A stretch of 64,000 nucleotides of DNA from Entoloma clypeatum (lineage: Eukaryota; Basidiomycota; Agaricomycetes; Agaricales; Entolomataceae), in NCBI GenBank assembly GCA_963565915.1, contig OY751490.1:4526001-4590000 (forward strand). Reading direction: 5' to 3'. The position numbers and the translations under genes were made by a program. Of this stretch, positions 19,261 through 30,639 are shown in pieces. The notes beneath the pieces are model-generated. The model saw only the letters and a program-made list of their open reading frames with translations, made no database searches and was not told the DNA's origin. The first letter of the stretch is position 1; each line of letters begins with the position of its first letter.

Positions 19261-22200
19261 TCAAGTGCTCAGCACATTCTTCCACCTCGGCCCACCCACT
19301 TCGCTCAACACCCTCTCGACCTCACTCTGCTCCAAATTAAGCAGCACCTTCCTCTCCCCCTCCGGTTTCCTCGCAACAGCCGCCCCGTCCTCTACCAGCA
19401 TCGCCCGCGACGCGGCCAACGAGTCCAGCACCAGCAGCAGCTCTCCCGGCGTCGGCTTCCGCTTCGGGTCGTCGTCAGACGTCAGCACATTCATATATAG
19501 CAGATGTTGGTGCTGGACCTGACGAGATCGAATCAGCGAACAACACCAAAGAAAGGAGGAGAGAATGGCGGAGCGCTGACCTCGCCCCATTTGATCTCCT
19601 CCACCCCCTCCCGCTTTATGCACTTCACCAGTGAAGCAAGCATCATCCGCTCATGGAAGCTGCAGTCGCGGAGGTACGCCGCCGTCGGGCTGTTCTGCAT
19701 GAGCTGGATGACCTCCTTCACTTCTCCCACCCTTGCCGTGCGCTGTTCGGGGTGTACGAGCTCTACCGTACGTCTGGGTGCATATGATTTTTTTTAGTTT
19801 CGTCATCACACGGATCGGAGGGAATAAGCATTGCACAGACCTGCAAATGTCCAACACCCGCCTGGCATCCCCGCTGATGCTGCTGACCTTCATCGACGCA
19901 AACTTGACCGCGTCCGGGCCAATAACATCGCGGTGGGCGTCGCCCATACCATGTTTTGCACACAGCAGCCGCGCTTGTACGATCTTCTCGAGCTGTGGGG
20001 TGGTGTAGGGCTGGAAGTTGATCCGGATCATGCCTGTAAATTAGTGTTAACAGTGGGCCCGAAATAAACTTGGGAATGCTATGAATGATAGGAAGCAAAA
20101 AGGAAGGAACATAGACGATGATGGAATGAGGGCATGGAATAGGAAAGGAGGATGGCGGAAGCAAAGATGGAGAGGGAAAAGAGAACGCACCCAACCGACT
20201 ACGCACGCGCCCGGTCATGACTCGCTCCGGGAGGTCCATCGTATTCGCCACAGCAATGACAATAAGCTTACTCCCCACCAGCGTCGGCCAATTGAAAAAA
20301 TTATACACGACATCCTGTTTCGCCGTCACGAGTTGGTCAAGTTCGTCCATCAGCACGATACTATAAAACACACACACATCTCGTCAATGATCGATACAAC
20401 ACGACGATCCAACAAAGTGAAGAGAAGTAGACGCACCACGCATGTCCACCAGGCCCCTGCGCCCTCCCCCCGCCGCTAAAGTACCTTGTGAGCGCCTTCA
20501 AGCTCTCCTTTGAGCCGATGCGGAGGTGCCCCTCCTTGGCGACGTCGTGCCCCGATACGCCCTCCCAGAGGAAGCTGTAAGCCGCAGATGGCTCGGGGAT
20601 GCGCAGGCCGTTGATCTCGACGTACGTGAACGGGTTGGCCTCCTAAAGATGGAAGTGAGTGTGCCAGACTATGCGGTAGGAGAAGGAACACCACTGACAC
20701 CAGACTCAGCCATCCGCTTCAGCTGCCTTACGACAGCATGGACAGTCGCCGTTTTGCCGGTCCCCGGCACACCCGAAATATCTGTATCAAAAACGACGCG
20801 AGTCAACCCCAGAATATTTGCAAGAAAACCAAGGGGGGTAAATGACTTACACACGCACCCGCCACTCCCCTCCTCCAACAGCTCCCCGACACACCTCAAC
20901 ACCCGCTCAAACTCCTCCTCGCGGCATGGCAACGCGTCCGGGCGGCTCCCCACATGCAAAACGTGCATCGCGCGGAGCCACGGATCCCGAGGGAGGTGCG
21001 ACAGGTCCTCCTGAGCAGCGGCGTCCACCGCTTGCTGCGGCCGCACGGCGAACTTGCTCTTCCGCGACGGGGTCCCCGGGACTGCACCCTTCCGGCGGTT
21101 CCTGAGGAGGGCTTTGGAGTGCGGTGTAGGGTGCACGACGGTCGTGGTGCGTGGTTTGCGCGGGGTGCGTTTCGTGGGTGACGAGCATGGGTCCTGGGCG
21201 GTGCGTTTGCGTTTGTTTTTGGATGGAGTTCTGGGCACGCCAAAGTCGTCGTCGCTGGCATCGGATGCAGTGGGAGGGTACGAGTCTTCGGCCACGTCAG
21301 AGGCCTCGGAGACGTCTTTGGCGACAAAGTCGTCTTCCGTGCCATCGCCCTCGGATTCGGGCTCAGACTCGATGGTTGCGAGCTTGGCCTTTTTCCTGGG
21401 TCGTGATGGGCCTGTTGCCTTGCTGGACGAGCGGTTGTCAGTCTGTGCCGCTGCGACGTCCCATTGTGTGCCGCTGCCCCACTGCAGGTCGACGCATGCA
21501 GGGGGTTCGGAGGAGGATGGGTGTGCAGAGAGGTGGTGTTGTTCCCAGTTGAAGTCATAAAATACGACGTTCTGACCGTTGTTAGCGTAGCGGCAGTAGA
21601 AGTTTGGTGAGGTCTCGTCGTTGTCTTCATCGTCGTCGCTGTCACTCGTGTGGATTCGTGTTCTTTTCTTGGTAGGGGACGACGGCCGGGACGTCGATGC
21701 TTCGGTGTGGGTTTGAAGGGGTTTGGGCGGCTCGCTGGTGACGTTACACCGTCCGATGATGAGTTCTGGGAAAGTAATACCGCTCTGTCCTAAGGAATAG
21801 TATATTTCGTTCTAGAACGTATAATTAACGACGACTCTTGCAGCAAAAGAGGATCAGACTTACTTCGGTATGTTCCCGCTTCAAGCCATAATGTTGTGGT
21901 TTGTTCGCAGGAGGCCGCACAAACCAATGCACCCTCAACCTCATCTTCTCAGCGTTAAACTCCTCATATGAACTCTTCCTCCTCGTCTCCCACATGGCTA
22001 CGATGACTCCGATACTGGGAGGCTCTCTGCGCAACGATAAATCATCCGTTTTGATGAGCACGGTGTCGCCCACGGTGTAGGCCTCCATGTTACTCCCCTC
22101 CTCCGATTTCTTCTTGCCGTTTCCCTTGGCTCGGAACGGCCTGGGGTGGCCTGGCTTTTGCATCTCAAATGACCGGTAGAATCTGGTCTCAAAATCACCA

Positions 22201-22403
22201 CCGTCCTCGTCTTCGTCGTCCTCCTGCAGGGTCCTCTCCTCCAGCTCATCGTTCGTGTAATCCAAGTTGGGGTTCGTGGGTCGGGTGCACAGTGGTTCTC
22301 CGACCCAGGCGCGGTGCAGACTTGGATTTGGTTTCGAACGAAATGGCGTGGCTATTGGTTGGCCACGCTTCGAGCGTCGTGGGGTCTGAGGTAATGCCTT
22401 CAT
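19261..22403 (-). CDS. ORC1: Origin recognition complex subunit 1 (BAH + AAA+ ATPase)
   Basis: Start ATG at 22403 ([14 protein letters not shown]); stop TGA 19261-19263. Exon 1 (22403-21864) encodes the BAH domain ([31 protein letters not shown]), which in ORC1 binds nucleosomes/silencing factors. Exon 2 (21811 to about 20855) is an acidic and basic linker, then the AAA+ entry ([15 protein letters not shown]). Later exons carry Walker [20 protein letters not shown], Walker [11 protein letters not shown], sensor [11 protein letters not shown] and SRLG, the lid ([30 protein letters not shown]) and the winged helix ([18 protein letters not shown]). About eight exons and 780 residues. It acts in the nucleus as the ATPase that marks replication origins and loads Cdc6/MCM. 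Motifs are intact; internal splice sites are approximate. Confidence 0.92.
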
Positions 22404-22531
22404 CGTTTCGTGAAGATTCAGATGAACAAGAAGGAGGCGCGTGACGCCCTTGGCGGTTGTCACGGTCATATGACATGCGTTACACCGCGTCCGGATCGAA
22501 TCAGGAGTTTCAAGATTGTGAAGATGAGCAC

Positions 22532-22638
22532 GGCAAGATGGCCGAGCGGTTAAGGCGTGTGACTCAAGCGTAGCTTACCTGCAGTCGCGGGTTTCTCATC
22601 ATCGAAAGATGGCGTGGGTTCAAGTCCCACTCTTGTCA
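22532..22638 (+). tRNA. tRNA-Leu(CAA) with an anticodon-loop intron
   Basis: Acceptor arms GGCAAGA (22532) and TCTTGTC (22631-22637) pair, followed by discriminator A as in leucine tRNAs. Box A TGGCCGAGCGG and box B GGTTCAAGTCC fit the Pol III consensus. GACTCAAG supplies anticodon CAA; about 27 bases after it are an intron, and CATCGAAAGATG forms the long variable arm of a class II tRNA. A T6 terminator follows (GGCTTTTTTC). The exact intron 3' end is uncertain because the anticodon stem pairs imperfectly. Confidence 0.88.
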
Positions 22639-23002
22639 GGCTTTTTTCTTGCAAGTGTGAGGTAGGACCTTGGAATGAAAACAACCTGCTGTGGCTCTCT
22701 AGGATTCCTTCTCTTCCGACGTCGGTGACTCTAGACCATGACAGGGCGTAGGCCTTCCGCTCCCATTTTTGTTTCTTCTCATCGTGTCATGTTACGGTTC
22801 ACCACCGTACCTTGTACTCGACTTCTGCTGGATTGTTCGGTGTCGGGATTTTCGGACACACCCTACATCTCATTGAACGGACCATCAAAACGGCAGCCAA
22901 GTTCCGTGGTTGACAAGTACAGATGTATACAGGACGATCATCGTGGTACAGGGGGGGGGGGGAAGACGCGCGAAAAATACTCCTTCCGAGCGTAAAAATT
23001 GC
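22639..23002. other. Intergenic between tRNA-Leu and the Cys-rich membrane protein gene
   Basis: Contains the Pol III terminator and a G10 run (about 22952-22961). No gene supported; it is the 3' flank of the minus-strand gene at 23003. Confidence 0.5.
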
Positions 23003-24224
23003 TCAGTACTTCTCATGGGGGAACCCTTCTGCCGCGGTGGTGTGTAGTTGAATTATGGATCGACGGAGGCTGTTGTTGGGTTAGGCGGGAGAAGGAAGAC
23101 GTGTGTTCAAAATCAGTTGTGGACGTTTTGGAGGGAAGATAACGAGAAACCACGATGGCACGGACCTGAGTTGTTCGATGTAATAATCTCGTGAGTCCCT
23201 TTCGTTCCTTTGAATGTTGCGCCGGCGGAGGAAGGTGAGTGCCGAAAGTAGAGCGATCAGGACTGAAACGGTAACAAAGGGATGTTGGTCAGGTTGAAAG
23301 GAGAAAAGGAGAAAAGGAGAAGATGTATGGATACGCACAGGATGATATGGTGATAGCGATGACAGTCCACTGCCATGGAGCAATCGCCACGGGCAGCCCG
23401 GGAGGTTTCGCACATGCCGCGTCGTCGCAGTTGCGCTGTGGCCGATGGAAGAAAAATAAAATAAAATAATTTCAGGAAGGGATCGCCTGGACGCACTGTG
23501 AGGCATTCTACATCAAACGCGCACGCTACACTGGCGGGTTTGGTCGATTGACAAGTCATGTTGGATGCCGAGTCGCAGTACAGCCCGGGTGGACGACAAT
23601 TGTGGCGGGATATGGTGTGGTTGAACGTCCTGCCTTCGCCCAAGAATTCGAAGTATGTCGTATCTTGTGTAATGCAGGGATGTCCCAGTGTTGCGTTGGC
23701 GTACCTTTTAGAATAGCGACATAAAAAGTGGCGGGTGTGAGTGAGCAAAGTTGAACTTGGCCGACTTAGAAGGCATGAGGAACATACATGCAGATGGACC
23801 GGAGACATATTGAACCATTAGAATTCACATCCGGTGATGGACTGGCGGTATCCGAGTCATCCCACTGCTTCCCAGAAGGAGGGGGCGCACACTGCTCGTC
23901 GCGATTCAGCTGACACGGCGACCCTGGAGGACCCAGCGGCTCGCAGCCACTTCCTTCGTCGGGGCAGAAGGACCCCGGGTCGCAGAGCGGTGGGGTCGAA
24001 GCGGCGGGGTCGGTCCGGAAGGGGAACTCGTCGCGGCGGCAGAGGCGCAGAATGCAGGTTGCGGCGGAGCAGAAGGTCGCGTCGTTGCATTCCGAGAGGA
24101 GTTTGTGGGTGGCGGGGTCGAGGTGGTTGGTGGATGCTGTGCAAGGGCCGCCTTGAGGGACGGAGCCGGCTGTTGTGCTGGTGGGGGTTATTGAGAGGAG
24201 GAATAGGTAAAGGGGAAGGCGCAT
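23003..24224 (-). CDS. Secreted/cysteine-rich single-pass membrane protein, function unknown
   Basis: Five exons: 24224-23788, 23704-23497, 23435-23339, 23262-23166, 23069-23003; together 906 nt, 301 residues, all GT-AG. A signal peptide (MRLPLYLFLLSITPTSTTAG) leads a lumenal/extracellular domain with more than 20 cysteines (GGPCTAST, LLSECNDATFCS, CRRDEFPF, LCDPGSFCPDEGSGC, GSPCQLNRDEQC, LGHPCI, LYCDS, CNDDAAC-type pairs). Near residue 235 a membrane helix TVIAITISSFLIALLSALTF is followed by RRRNIQRNE and a cytosolic tail with YYIEQLSLRRSIIQLH. I recognise the layout as a recurrent uncharacterised Agaricomycete family. It is divergent from DBP4 across a 429-bp promoter. Intact; no function is claimed. 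Confidence 0.8.
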
Positions 24225-24653
24225 CGTTGGTGTGGTCGCGCGGTGGATGAGATTCAATGGAAGCGGCTGGATACTTACGTGGGGATGTCCGCCGCCTTCA
24301 GATGTCAGCCTCGAGACCTTGAATCTCAAGTCTAGGACGAAAGTATGTTAGCCGCCCGGGCAACGAGAATCGAACTTTGGCTTCAGATGAAATCGTAGCG
24401 AGCGTGCCATAGTCAGAGCCCAGAGTACTTAGAGTAGATTTGGGAGACAGCTTGTTGCTACCAGGAAGCAGCTAAAAGTCTTCTGACACGAGCAACTGCG
24501 TAGGCCAAAAAAGATCCAGCAAGTGTTGTTCTCCACAGTTTGTCGTATGATAAACGTCGTGGGCGGAGAAACTCCGGAGAAAATCATTCTGCTGTTGTGC
24601 CTTGTTTGATCCCAAGGCTTTCCTTCAGAAATTTACCCTCATCATCTTTGCCG
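24225..24653. promoter_or_regulatory. Shared divergent promoter region
   Basis: 429 bp between the start codons of the minus-strand membrane-protein gene and plus-strand DBP4. No gene fits in it. No clear TATA box was seen, so the assignment is from position only. Confidence 0.5.
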
Positions 24654-27595
24654 ATGGGTGCGTCGACGCAGCCCCAAGCAGGCCCCTCGAACCCCCATCG
24701 AAAGCGAAATCAAAAGAAACCTGCTCAAAAGCCGTTGAAGACCGCAAAGCTCAAGAAACTCACCGAAAAGCAGAAACTCGATGCTCTGGAGCGGGATGTC
24801 ATGAACTTTGTGGGTAGCAGCATAGCACCGGTTGATGTTCTTTTCGTCAGACTAATCGTGTTTTACAATCAGGTGCCTCCAGAGGGCCTAACGCTCTTTT
24901 CAGATCTCCCTATATCGGAGCAGTCCAAGCGAGGTGCGTATGATTTGTCAACTGTGCAGAGAATTAACCATTCAGGATTGTTTTCATGGTTAGGATTGAA
25001 GAAGGCGTTCTTCATGAAGATGACGGATATTCAGGCGCAGAGCATACCTGTCTCTTTGAAAGGGAAGGATGTCCTTGGCGCCGCACGGACAGGTAGCGGG
25101 AAAACACTCGCGTTTCTCGTTCCTGTGCTTGAGATACTCTACCGGAGGCGTTGGGGACCTAGTGATGGTCTGGGGGCATTGGTCATATCACCCACTCGGG
25201 AACTCGTAAGTTTCCAATCATATTACCGGATCGATCGGGTGTAACGTTGCTCTGTAAAACCAGGCTGTTCAAATATTCGAAGTCTTACGCTCAATCGGTG
25301 GCCTACACTCCTTTTCTGCGGGGCTAGTCATAGGCGGAAAAAACCTCAAAGACGAGAGCGAGCGTCTGTCCCGGATGAACATCCTCGTCGCCACACCAGG
25401 TCGGTTGCTGCAGCACATGGATCAAACCGTCGGATTCGCAGCTGACAATCTCCAGGTGCTCGGTGAGTCCTCCCACGACCTCATCCCGCCTCCCCAATCC
25501 AAACTCACTTTCTATACCCTCGCTCACACAAAAGTCCTCGACGAAGCCGACCGAATCCTCGACATGGGCTTCTCCCGCACACTCACCGCGCTCCTCTCGC
25601 ACCTCCCCAAAACCCGGCAGACCCTCCTCTTCTCCGCCACGCAGACCCAGTCCGTCGCCGCCCTCGCGCGGCTCAGCCTCAAAGACGACCCAGTGGCCAT
25701 CGGGCTCGACCCCGCCGCCGCCGCCTCTCTCATCCCGCAGACTCTCGAGCAGCACTACATCCAATGCACGCTCGACACGAAGCTCGACGTCCTCTGGAGC
25801 TTCATCAAGACGCACCTCCAGGCCAAGACGCTCGTGTTCCTCTCGAGCTGCAAGCAGGTCCGCTTCGTCTTCGAGACGTTCTGCAGGCTGCACCCGGGCG
25901 TGCCGCTGCTGCTGCTGCACGGGAAGCAGAAGCAGATGGCGCGGCTGGGGATGTACAACAAGTTTATGACGCTGAAGCATGCGGTGCTGTTTGCGACGGA
26001 CGTGGCGGCGCGGGGGCTTGACTTTCCGGCGGTGGATTGGGTCTTGCAGGTGGATGCGCCCGAGGACGCGGAGACGTATATACATAGGGTTGGGAGGACG
26101 GCGAGGTATGAGAGGGCGGGGAAGGCGCTGCTTTTTTTGATGCCGAGCGAGGAGGAGGGGATGAAGGCGGCGTTGCGGAGGAAGAGCATTGAGGTTCAGC
26201 TGATCAAGATCCGCGCGAGCAAGACGCAGAGCATTGAGAACCATTTGCAGAATTTGGCGTTCCAGGATCCGGAGATCAAGTACTTGGGGCAACGGGTGGG
26301 ACTCCTCTCCTTTTGTCTCTTGGCTTTGCTAATCTCAGGTGTTTTTTTTGCAGGCTTTCGTGTCGTACCTCCGCTCTGTGCATCTGCACAAGGACAAATC
26401 GATATTCAAACTTGAGGAGTTGCCTACGCAGCGCTTTGCAGAGTCGCTTGGGCTCCCTGGGGCACCTAAAATCAAGTTTTTGAGCAGGGAAGTTGCAAAG
26501 GCGAAGAAGAATGTGTCGAGGACGGTCGAGGCTGCTCAGAGGGAGGCTTTAAAGAAAGAAAGCGACGATGAGAATGGGAGTGATGCAAAAGAGGAGGATG
26601 GTGATTCTTCCGAGGCTGGTGATGATGATGAAGGAAGCGACCGCGGAGTAGCGGATGAAGATAGAAAGGAGAGGGGAGAAGAGGCAGAGGCAGAGCTGCC
26701 ACCTGCCAAATCTACAAAAGTATGTTTCGACGTTTGCACTTTCTGTGCAGTCAATCACAAATGACGCCATTTTGTCTAGGCTAACGGCGTCCGGACGAAA
26801 TACGACCGGATGTTTGAGCGCAAGAATCAAAACATCCTCTCGGAGCACTATTCCAAACTCATCGCACACAACGACTCCGACCACTCTTCGGACTCTGAAG
26901 ACGACTTTATCACTCTCAAACGTGCCGATCATGCACTCTCTGGCGATGATGAGGAAGACATACATGAGGATACCGCCCCCGCGAGCCAGGCCACCGCTGA
27001 CCACAAAGGCAAACCACCCACCACCAACACCACCGCAGACCCCGACCGAGAAAACCTCTCGAAACGGAAGCTCAAGCTCGGCCGCGCCAAGCGCACCATC
27101 GCAGAGGGCGGGCTCGCGAAGAAGCTCGTATTCGACGACGCGGGCGAGGCGCACGAGCTGTACGAGCTCGGCGACGCGGACGAGTGGTATGCGGCACGCG
27201 GGGGTTTGGTGGGTGCGCAAGCGGAGGGGCGGCTGTTTGCGGAGGGGGAGAGGGGGAGGTTGCGTGTTGCGGATGTGGTGGATCGGGAGGAGGCGAGGGA
27301 GAAGAAGAGGGAGAGGAAGAGGAAGAGGAAGGAGAGGGTGAGGGAGGTTGAAAGGGTCGATGGTCCGGCTGTGGTGGTGCCGGCGGATTCGGATGTAGAT
27401 GATGGGTATGTTTCGCCGGTGTTTGATCTGCCGGATGGTGGGTCGGTTGAGGATGAGGATGAAGATTTGGCGCCCCCTTTGAAACGAAGCAGAGTATCGG
27501 ATTCGCGGCGCAGTGGGAAGAGGAGTGTGGAGAGGAGTGTGCTTGAAGATGATGAAGAGCTTGCTTTGCAGCTTCTGCGTGGTAGCAAGAGATGA
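24654..27595 (+). CDS. DBP4: ATP-dependent RNA helicase DBP4 (DEAD box, 18S rRNA processing)
   Basis: Start ATG 24654 ([15 protein letters not shown]); stop TGA 27593-27595. Seven exons with introns near 24809-24873, 24935-24995, 25206-25263, 25456-25534, 26297-26353 and 26719-26779; about 850 residues. Motifs in order: FSDLPIS, Q motif [19 protein letters not shown], Ia SPTREL, Ib [64 protein letters not shown] and [18 protein letters not shown] are diagnostic of Dbp4/Hca4 (human DDX10). The C-terminal third is charged, with acidic and [11 protein letters not shown] blocks, as in orthologues. It acts in the nucleolus in small-subunit processome steps involving U14 snoRNA release. Intact. Confidence 0.93.
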
Positions 27596-27762
27596 TGTTC
27601 TCACTGTGCATATGATACGATAGAATGTTGTTCGTATCCTCCCAGGCTATTGCCAGATGGGGTTAATCCAAACAGCCTTTGCTCTCAACCGCCACCTCGA
27701 GGCGAAGAACCGATCTCCACACTAAACAAACAGAACCTTGCTCATCGCCGCCATTGTCCATC

Positions 27763-28646
27763 ATGAGCGGGAAGGGCACTACTTCGATGCCTATGCAGCC
27801 TCCCAAGTAAGCGAGGTTTGTTTATGCTGTCCAATCTACGTGGCACGATCCAATCTCACCACCTTTCTACCCCCCCCCCCCCCCCTGAAAGATACCTCAA
27901 CGATTTCACAAAGGCGCTAGCGGGGGAAGTGCGGGTGCTTTTGGAAGAAGTGGGAAAGCTGAGAGATGAGCGCAGGTCACTGCAATAGTCAGTCCCCCCA
28001 TCGTCGCTGGAAAAATTTTCACTTTTCCTGACCGCAAGATCGTTCGTCGTCAGTGAGATCGCGGAGCTCATGAACTTGAAGTCGAAACATGGGGCCGGAG
28101 GAGAGTATGCGCCAGACTGGCACCCCAAAGTACGTTTTTTCATCTGGTTACATTTGATATTTCTTTTTGTCTAAATAAGCATCATCAAAAGATTGAAGCT
28201 CCCCCTCTTGAAACCCCTCCTCCACCGGCTATCGAAGAGGCTCCACCGGTACAGGCCCGCCCGGGATGGCGTGTCGTCAACAAGCGCCCGGAGCGGAGAC
28301 AGAGGTTGTTGAGGGGCGCAGCAGCGCCGGCCACGCCTCCTCCCCCGGCGCTCATGCCTGCAGAGCCTCCACGCCAGGAGCTTCCTGCTTGGCAGAACTG
28401 GAGACGTGAGTGACTTTCTTTTTTTTTTTTTTTTACGGGCTCGTTCGAGAAACCTTGGGCTGATCTGGTGCACAGCCAATCCTCTGCTAGCGCCGACCCC
28501 CGTTCTTGCAGCGGCAGCTCCGCTTCCGAGCTCGCAGGCGCCGAATCATGGTTTATTTGGTACTGTCCTTTTTATTTATTGTCATGGATGAGGTGAAAAT
28601 CTGACAATTTAATCCTCTAGGACCACCTACACCTCCGCCCAAATAG
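27763..28646 (+). CDS. Conserved small fungal protein, function unknown
   Basis: Six exons: 27763-27806, 27892-27987, 28054-28129, 28192-28405, 28476-28559, 28621-28646; 540 nt, 179 residues. All introns are GT-AG and the frame is kept. The N-terminal half is helical (YLNDFTKALAGEVRVLLEEV, GKLRDERRSLQYEIAEL), likely a coiled coil, followed by GAGGEYAPDWHP. The C-terminal half is Pro/Ala-rich and basic (RPGWRVVNKRPERRQRLLRG) and ends PPTPPPK. It resembles an uncharacterised basidiomycete family; no enzymatic motif. Downstream of and co-oriented with DBP4, 168 bp away. The first intron has a C17-C18 homopolymer (27871-27886 region), prone to length errors. Confidence 0.72.
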
Positions 28647-29044
28647 AGGCCATGTTCCCAATATCCCAGAATGCAATATATAAGAAAAGTTATTCAAATT
28701 GCTTCCTTTAGTCCGTGTTTCTTCTCTTCTCCTTCCCAAGTACTTAAGTTGTGGCGGTTCTACGAAGGCCATGATATCTTGAGTTGTTGTAATTTATGTG
28801 CAGCGCTATCTACTCTTTTACTACGTAACACTCTTCTCCTTGTTTTCATCAGGCTCAAATGAAGGCCGTCGCTCCTTGAGTGAGAAACAAAAACTTGTAT
28901 ACTCCATTACAAGCCTATTCGTCGAGAAACACCGTCAGGAGTACTGTACTCCTCCGACCAACTCTTCGAAATTTTTGGAAATTTCAACCAAAAACTTTTT
29001 TTTTAAAAGTGTATTTACACGAGTCTAATGTGTGCACGCCAGGT
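28647..29044. other. Intergenic, no gene seen
   Basis: AT-rich 3' flank of the preceding gene with no supported coding sequence. Confidence 0.5.
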
Positions 29045-29720
29045 AGGGTCAATGGAGGGCGGGTAGATTCGATCGGAAAGAATCAAGCAAGAAAACCACT
29101 CGGAATACGTTCGATAACGAGAAAGAACTTGAAGGCTGTGATATTCTCATGAGAGCATTCCAATTCTCAGAGGCCGCTTCTTTGATTCTCGTTGTCTGTG
29201 TGAAACCCAACTTTACGCAGTCGCACCTGAGAAGAAAAAAACCGTGCCACTGGCGAGCTCTCCACGAAATACCCGCGAGACCGGGCGTGTTGGACACTCT
29301 TGACCTACTCACGGTTTTTTCCTGACCCTTCCATTCCACTTCTCTTGTGGCCAAACCAGTGGCCCAATGCGCGCGATCGGCCAAGGTACGTCCGACTTGC
29401 TCTCGGTAGTACCACAGGAATAGCAACCACTCTTTGAGAATCTTTCGAAGGCATCGCCTTCCTCTTGCAAGAGACTTGAAGCCGCGTTTTGGGCTTGAAG
29501 CTTGAAGGCCCAGGACTCCACCAAACGCACAACTCCAACAAAGAACGGTACTGCTTTGCAAGCTTTACCGTAGGGCATCGAGTTTGTGTCTGACGATTTT
29601 TTTTCGGAGCATCATTGAGACTCACCGGCGATCGCGTGTATGGTTTGTGCGAATCACTTCTCGTATGCCCTCGAAATCTTGTGCTGGCAGTTGAGAAGTA
29701 ATGCATTTTCGAACATCAGG
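29045..29720. repeat. Repeat R copy 1 (partial)
   Basis: Shares long stretches with the sequence at 31640-31883 plus 38624-39058 and, inverted, with 57640-58320: for example CTCTTGTGGCCAAACC, CTTCCTCTTGCAAGAGACTT and TTTGATTCTCGTTGTC. It lacks the secreted-peptide ORF that other copies carry. A motif near its right end, AACTGCCAGCACAAGATTT on the opposite strand, recurs near 57360. Confidence 0.75.
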
Positions 29721-30639
29721 GGAAGGGCTGGGACGAGTGAACCTAAAAAGTCGACAGGTCTCCCAAAGCTCGTATGCGGTGCATTGGTGGACGCTGAGCG
29801 CGATTTCGTAATCAAAACTCCTCAACAAGTGGTCTTTCAACTGAGTACGTCTTGTGGCTACCTAAGGCTGTCTACTGGCAAGCAACTGGCAAGTGGCCTA
29901 GCGAGTCTGCGCCCCCAACGTCCGGAATTGGATCAAGTTCAACTCGGACGTTCCGAGTCAGCTTGGGCGCTCTTCTTGGAAAGGTGCTGGATGTCCGCTG
30001 CCGAAAAACGTCAGCCAGCAGCAAAGCTCAGGCTTCACGCCTGGCGATGCACGTCGCGGACCACTGCGGGGCGTCCTGGCTTGTCGTACGCGAACCTCAT
30101 GACGGGGTTCTGACTTCTTGAGCGCCTCGTACACGTCGCGCACCCCGATGAGCAGCTGCTCGCCGTCCCTGTCGACTCCCGGCTGGTCGGGGTGGTTGAG
30201 AGGAGCCTGGGAGAAGTCCAAAACAGCAATCCTGGGACCTATAACAACGATAGAGGTGTCTCCCCTTCGTTGGCGCCAGCATGTCGCCTGTTATCTACGG
30301 TATACACATCCCGCTGTCCTTATTCGAATATCACGCCGTGTACGGTTTCCTTATACATCCATAGGGCCTGTAATATATTGATTTGCCCCCATTTCACGAA
30401 TATCGAAGATCTGGTTCACGTCAACGTCGGGCGAATGTTGGTCCGAAAGAATATGTTCGAAGCTTGGGACGAGGAACTTGAGGTTGTTGACGAGAAGGAG
30501 CCAAATATGTGACACGGAGGAGCTATGTCCGATTCACTCATTCTCCTTGAAACGCTCCGCAAGATGAGGCGAAGAAAATCCGGTGGGTGGACGACTCAAA
30601 TGACGCCGGGCAGGCCTAATACAACCCCTTAGTAGTACA
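29721..30639. other. Interval with gene remnants only
   Basis: On the minus strand 30240-30110 reads IAVLDFSQAPLNHPD then EQLLIGVRDVYEALKK, which looks like real protein but breaks into an Arg/Pro-rich frame; on the plus strand 30397-30510 reads VNVGRMLVRKNMFEAWDEE. I cannot assign either to a family. They may be fragments of a kinase-like or other host gene. Confidence 0.3.

Noticed and set aside
20669..21645. Long overlapping open frames on both strands of the ORC1 linker and AAA+ region
   Set aside because: They are shadows of GC-rich ORC1 coding sequence; only the frame with VPGTGKT and the acidic linker matches ORC1.
25324..26292. 322-codon minus-strand frame opposite DBP4
   Set aside because: Leu/Arg-rich antisense of a GC-rich helicase exon; no family resemblance, while the plus strand has all DEAD-box motifs.
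26549..27604. 351-codon and 219-codon minus-strand frames opposite the DBP4 C-terminus
   Set aside because: Low-complexity complement of acidic/basic repeats; composition explained by the sense exon.
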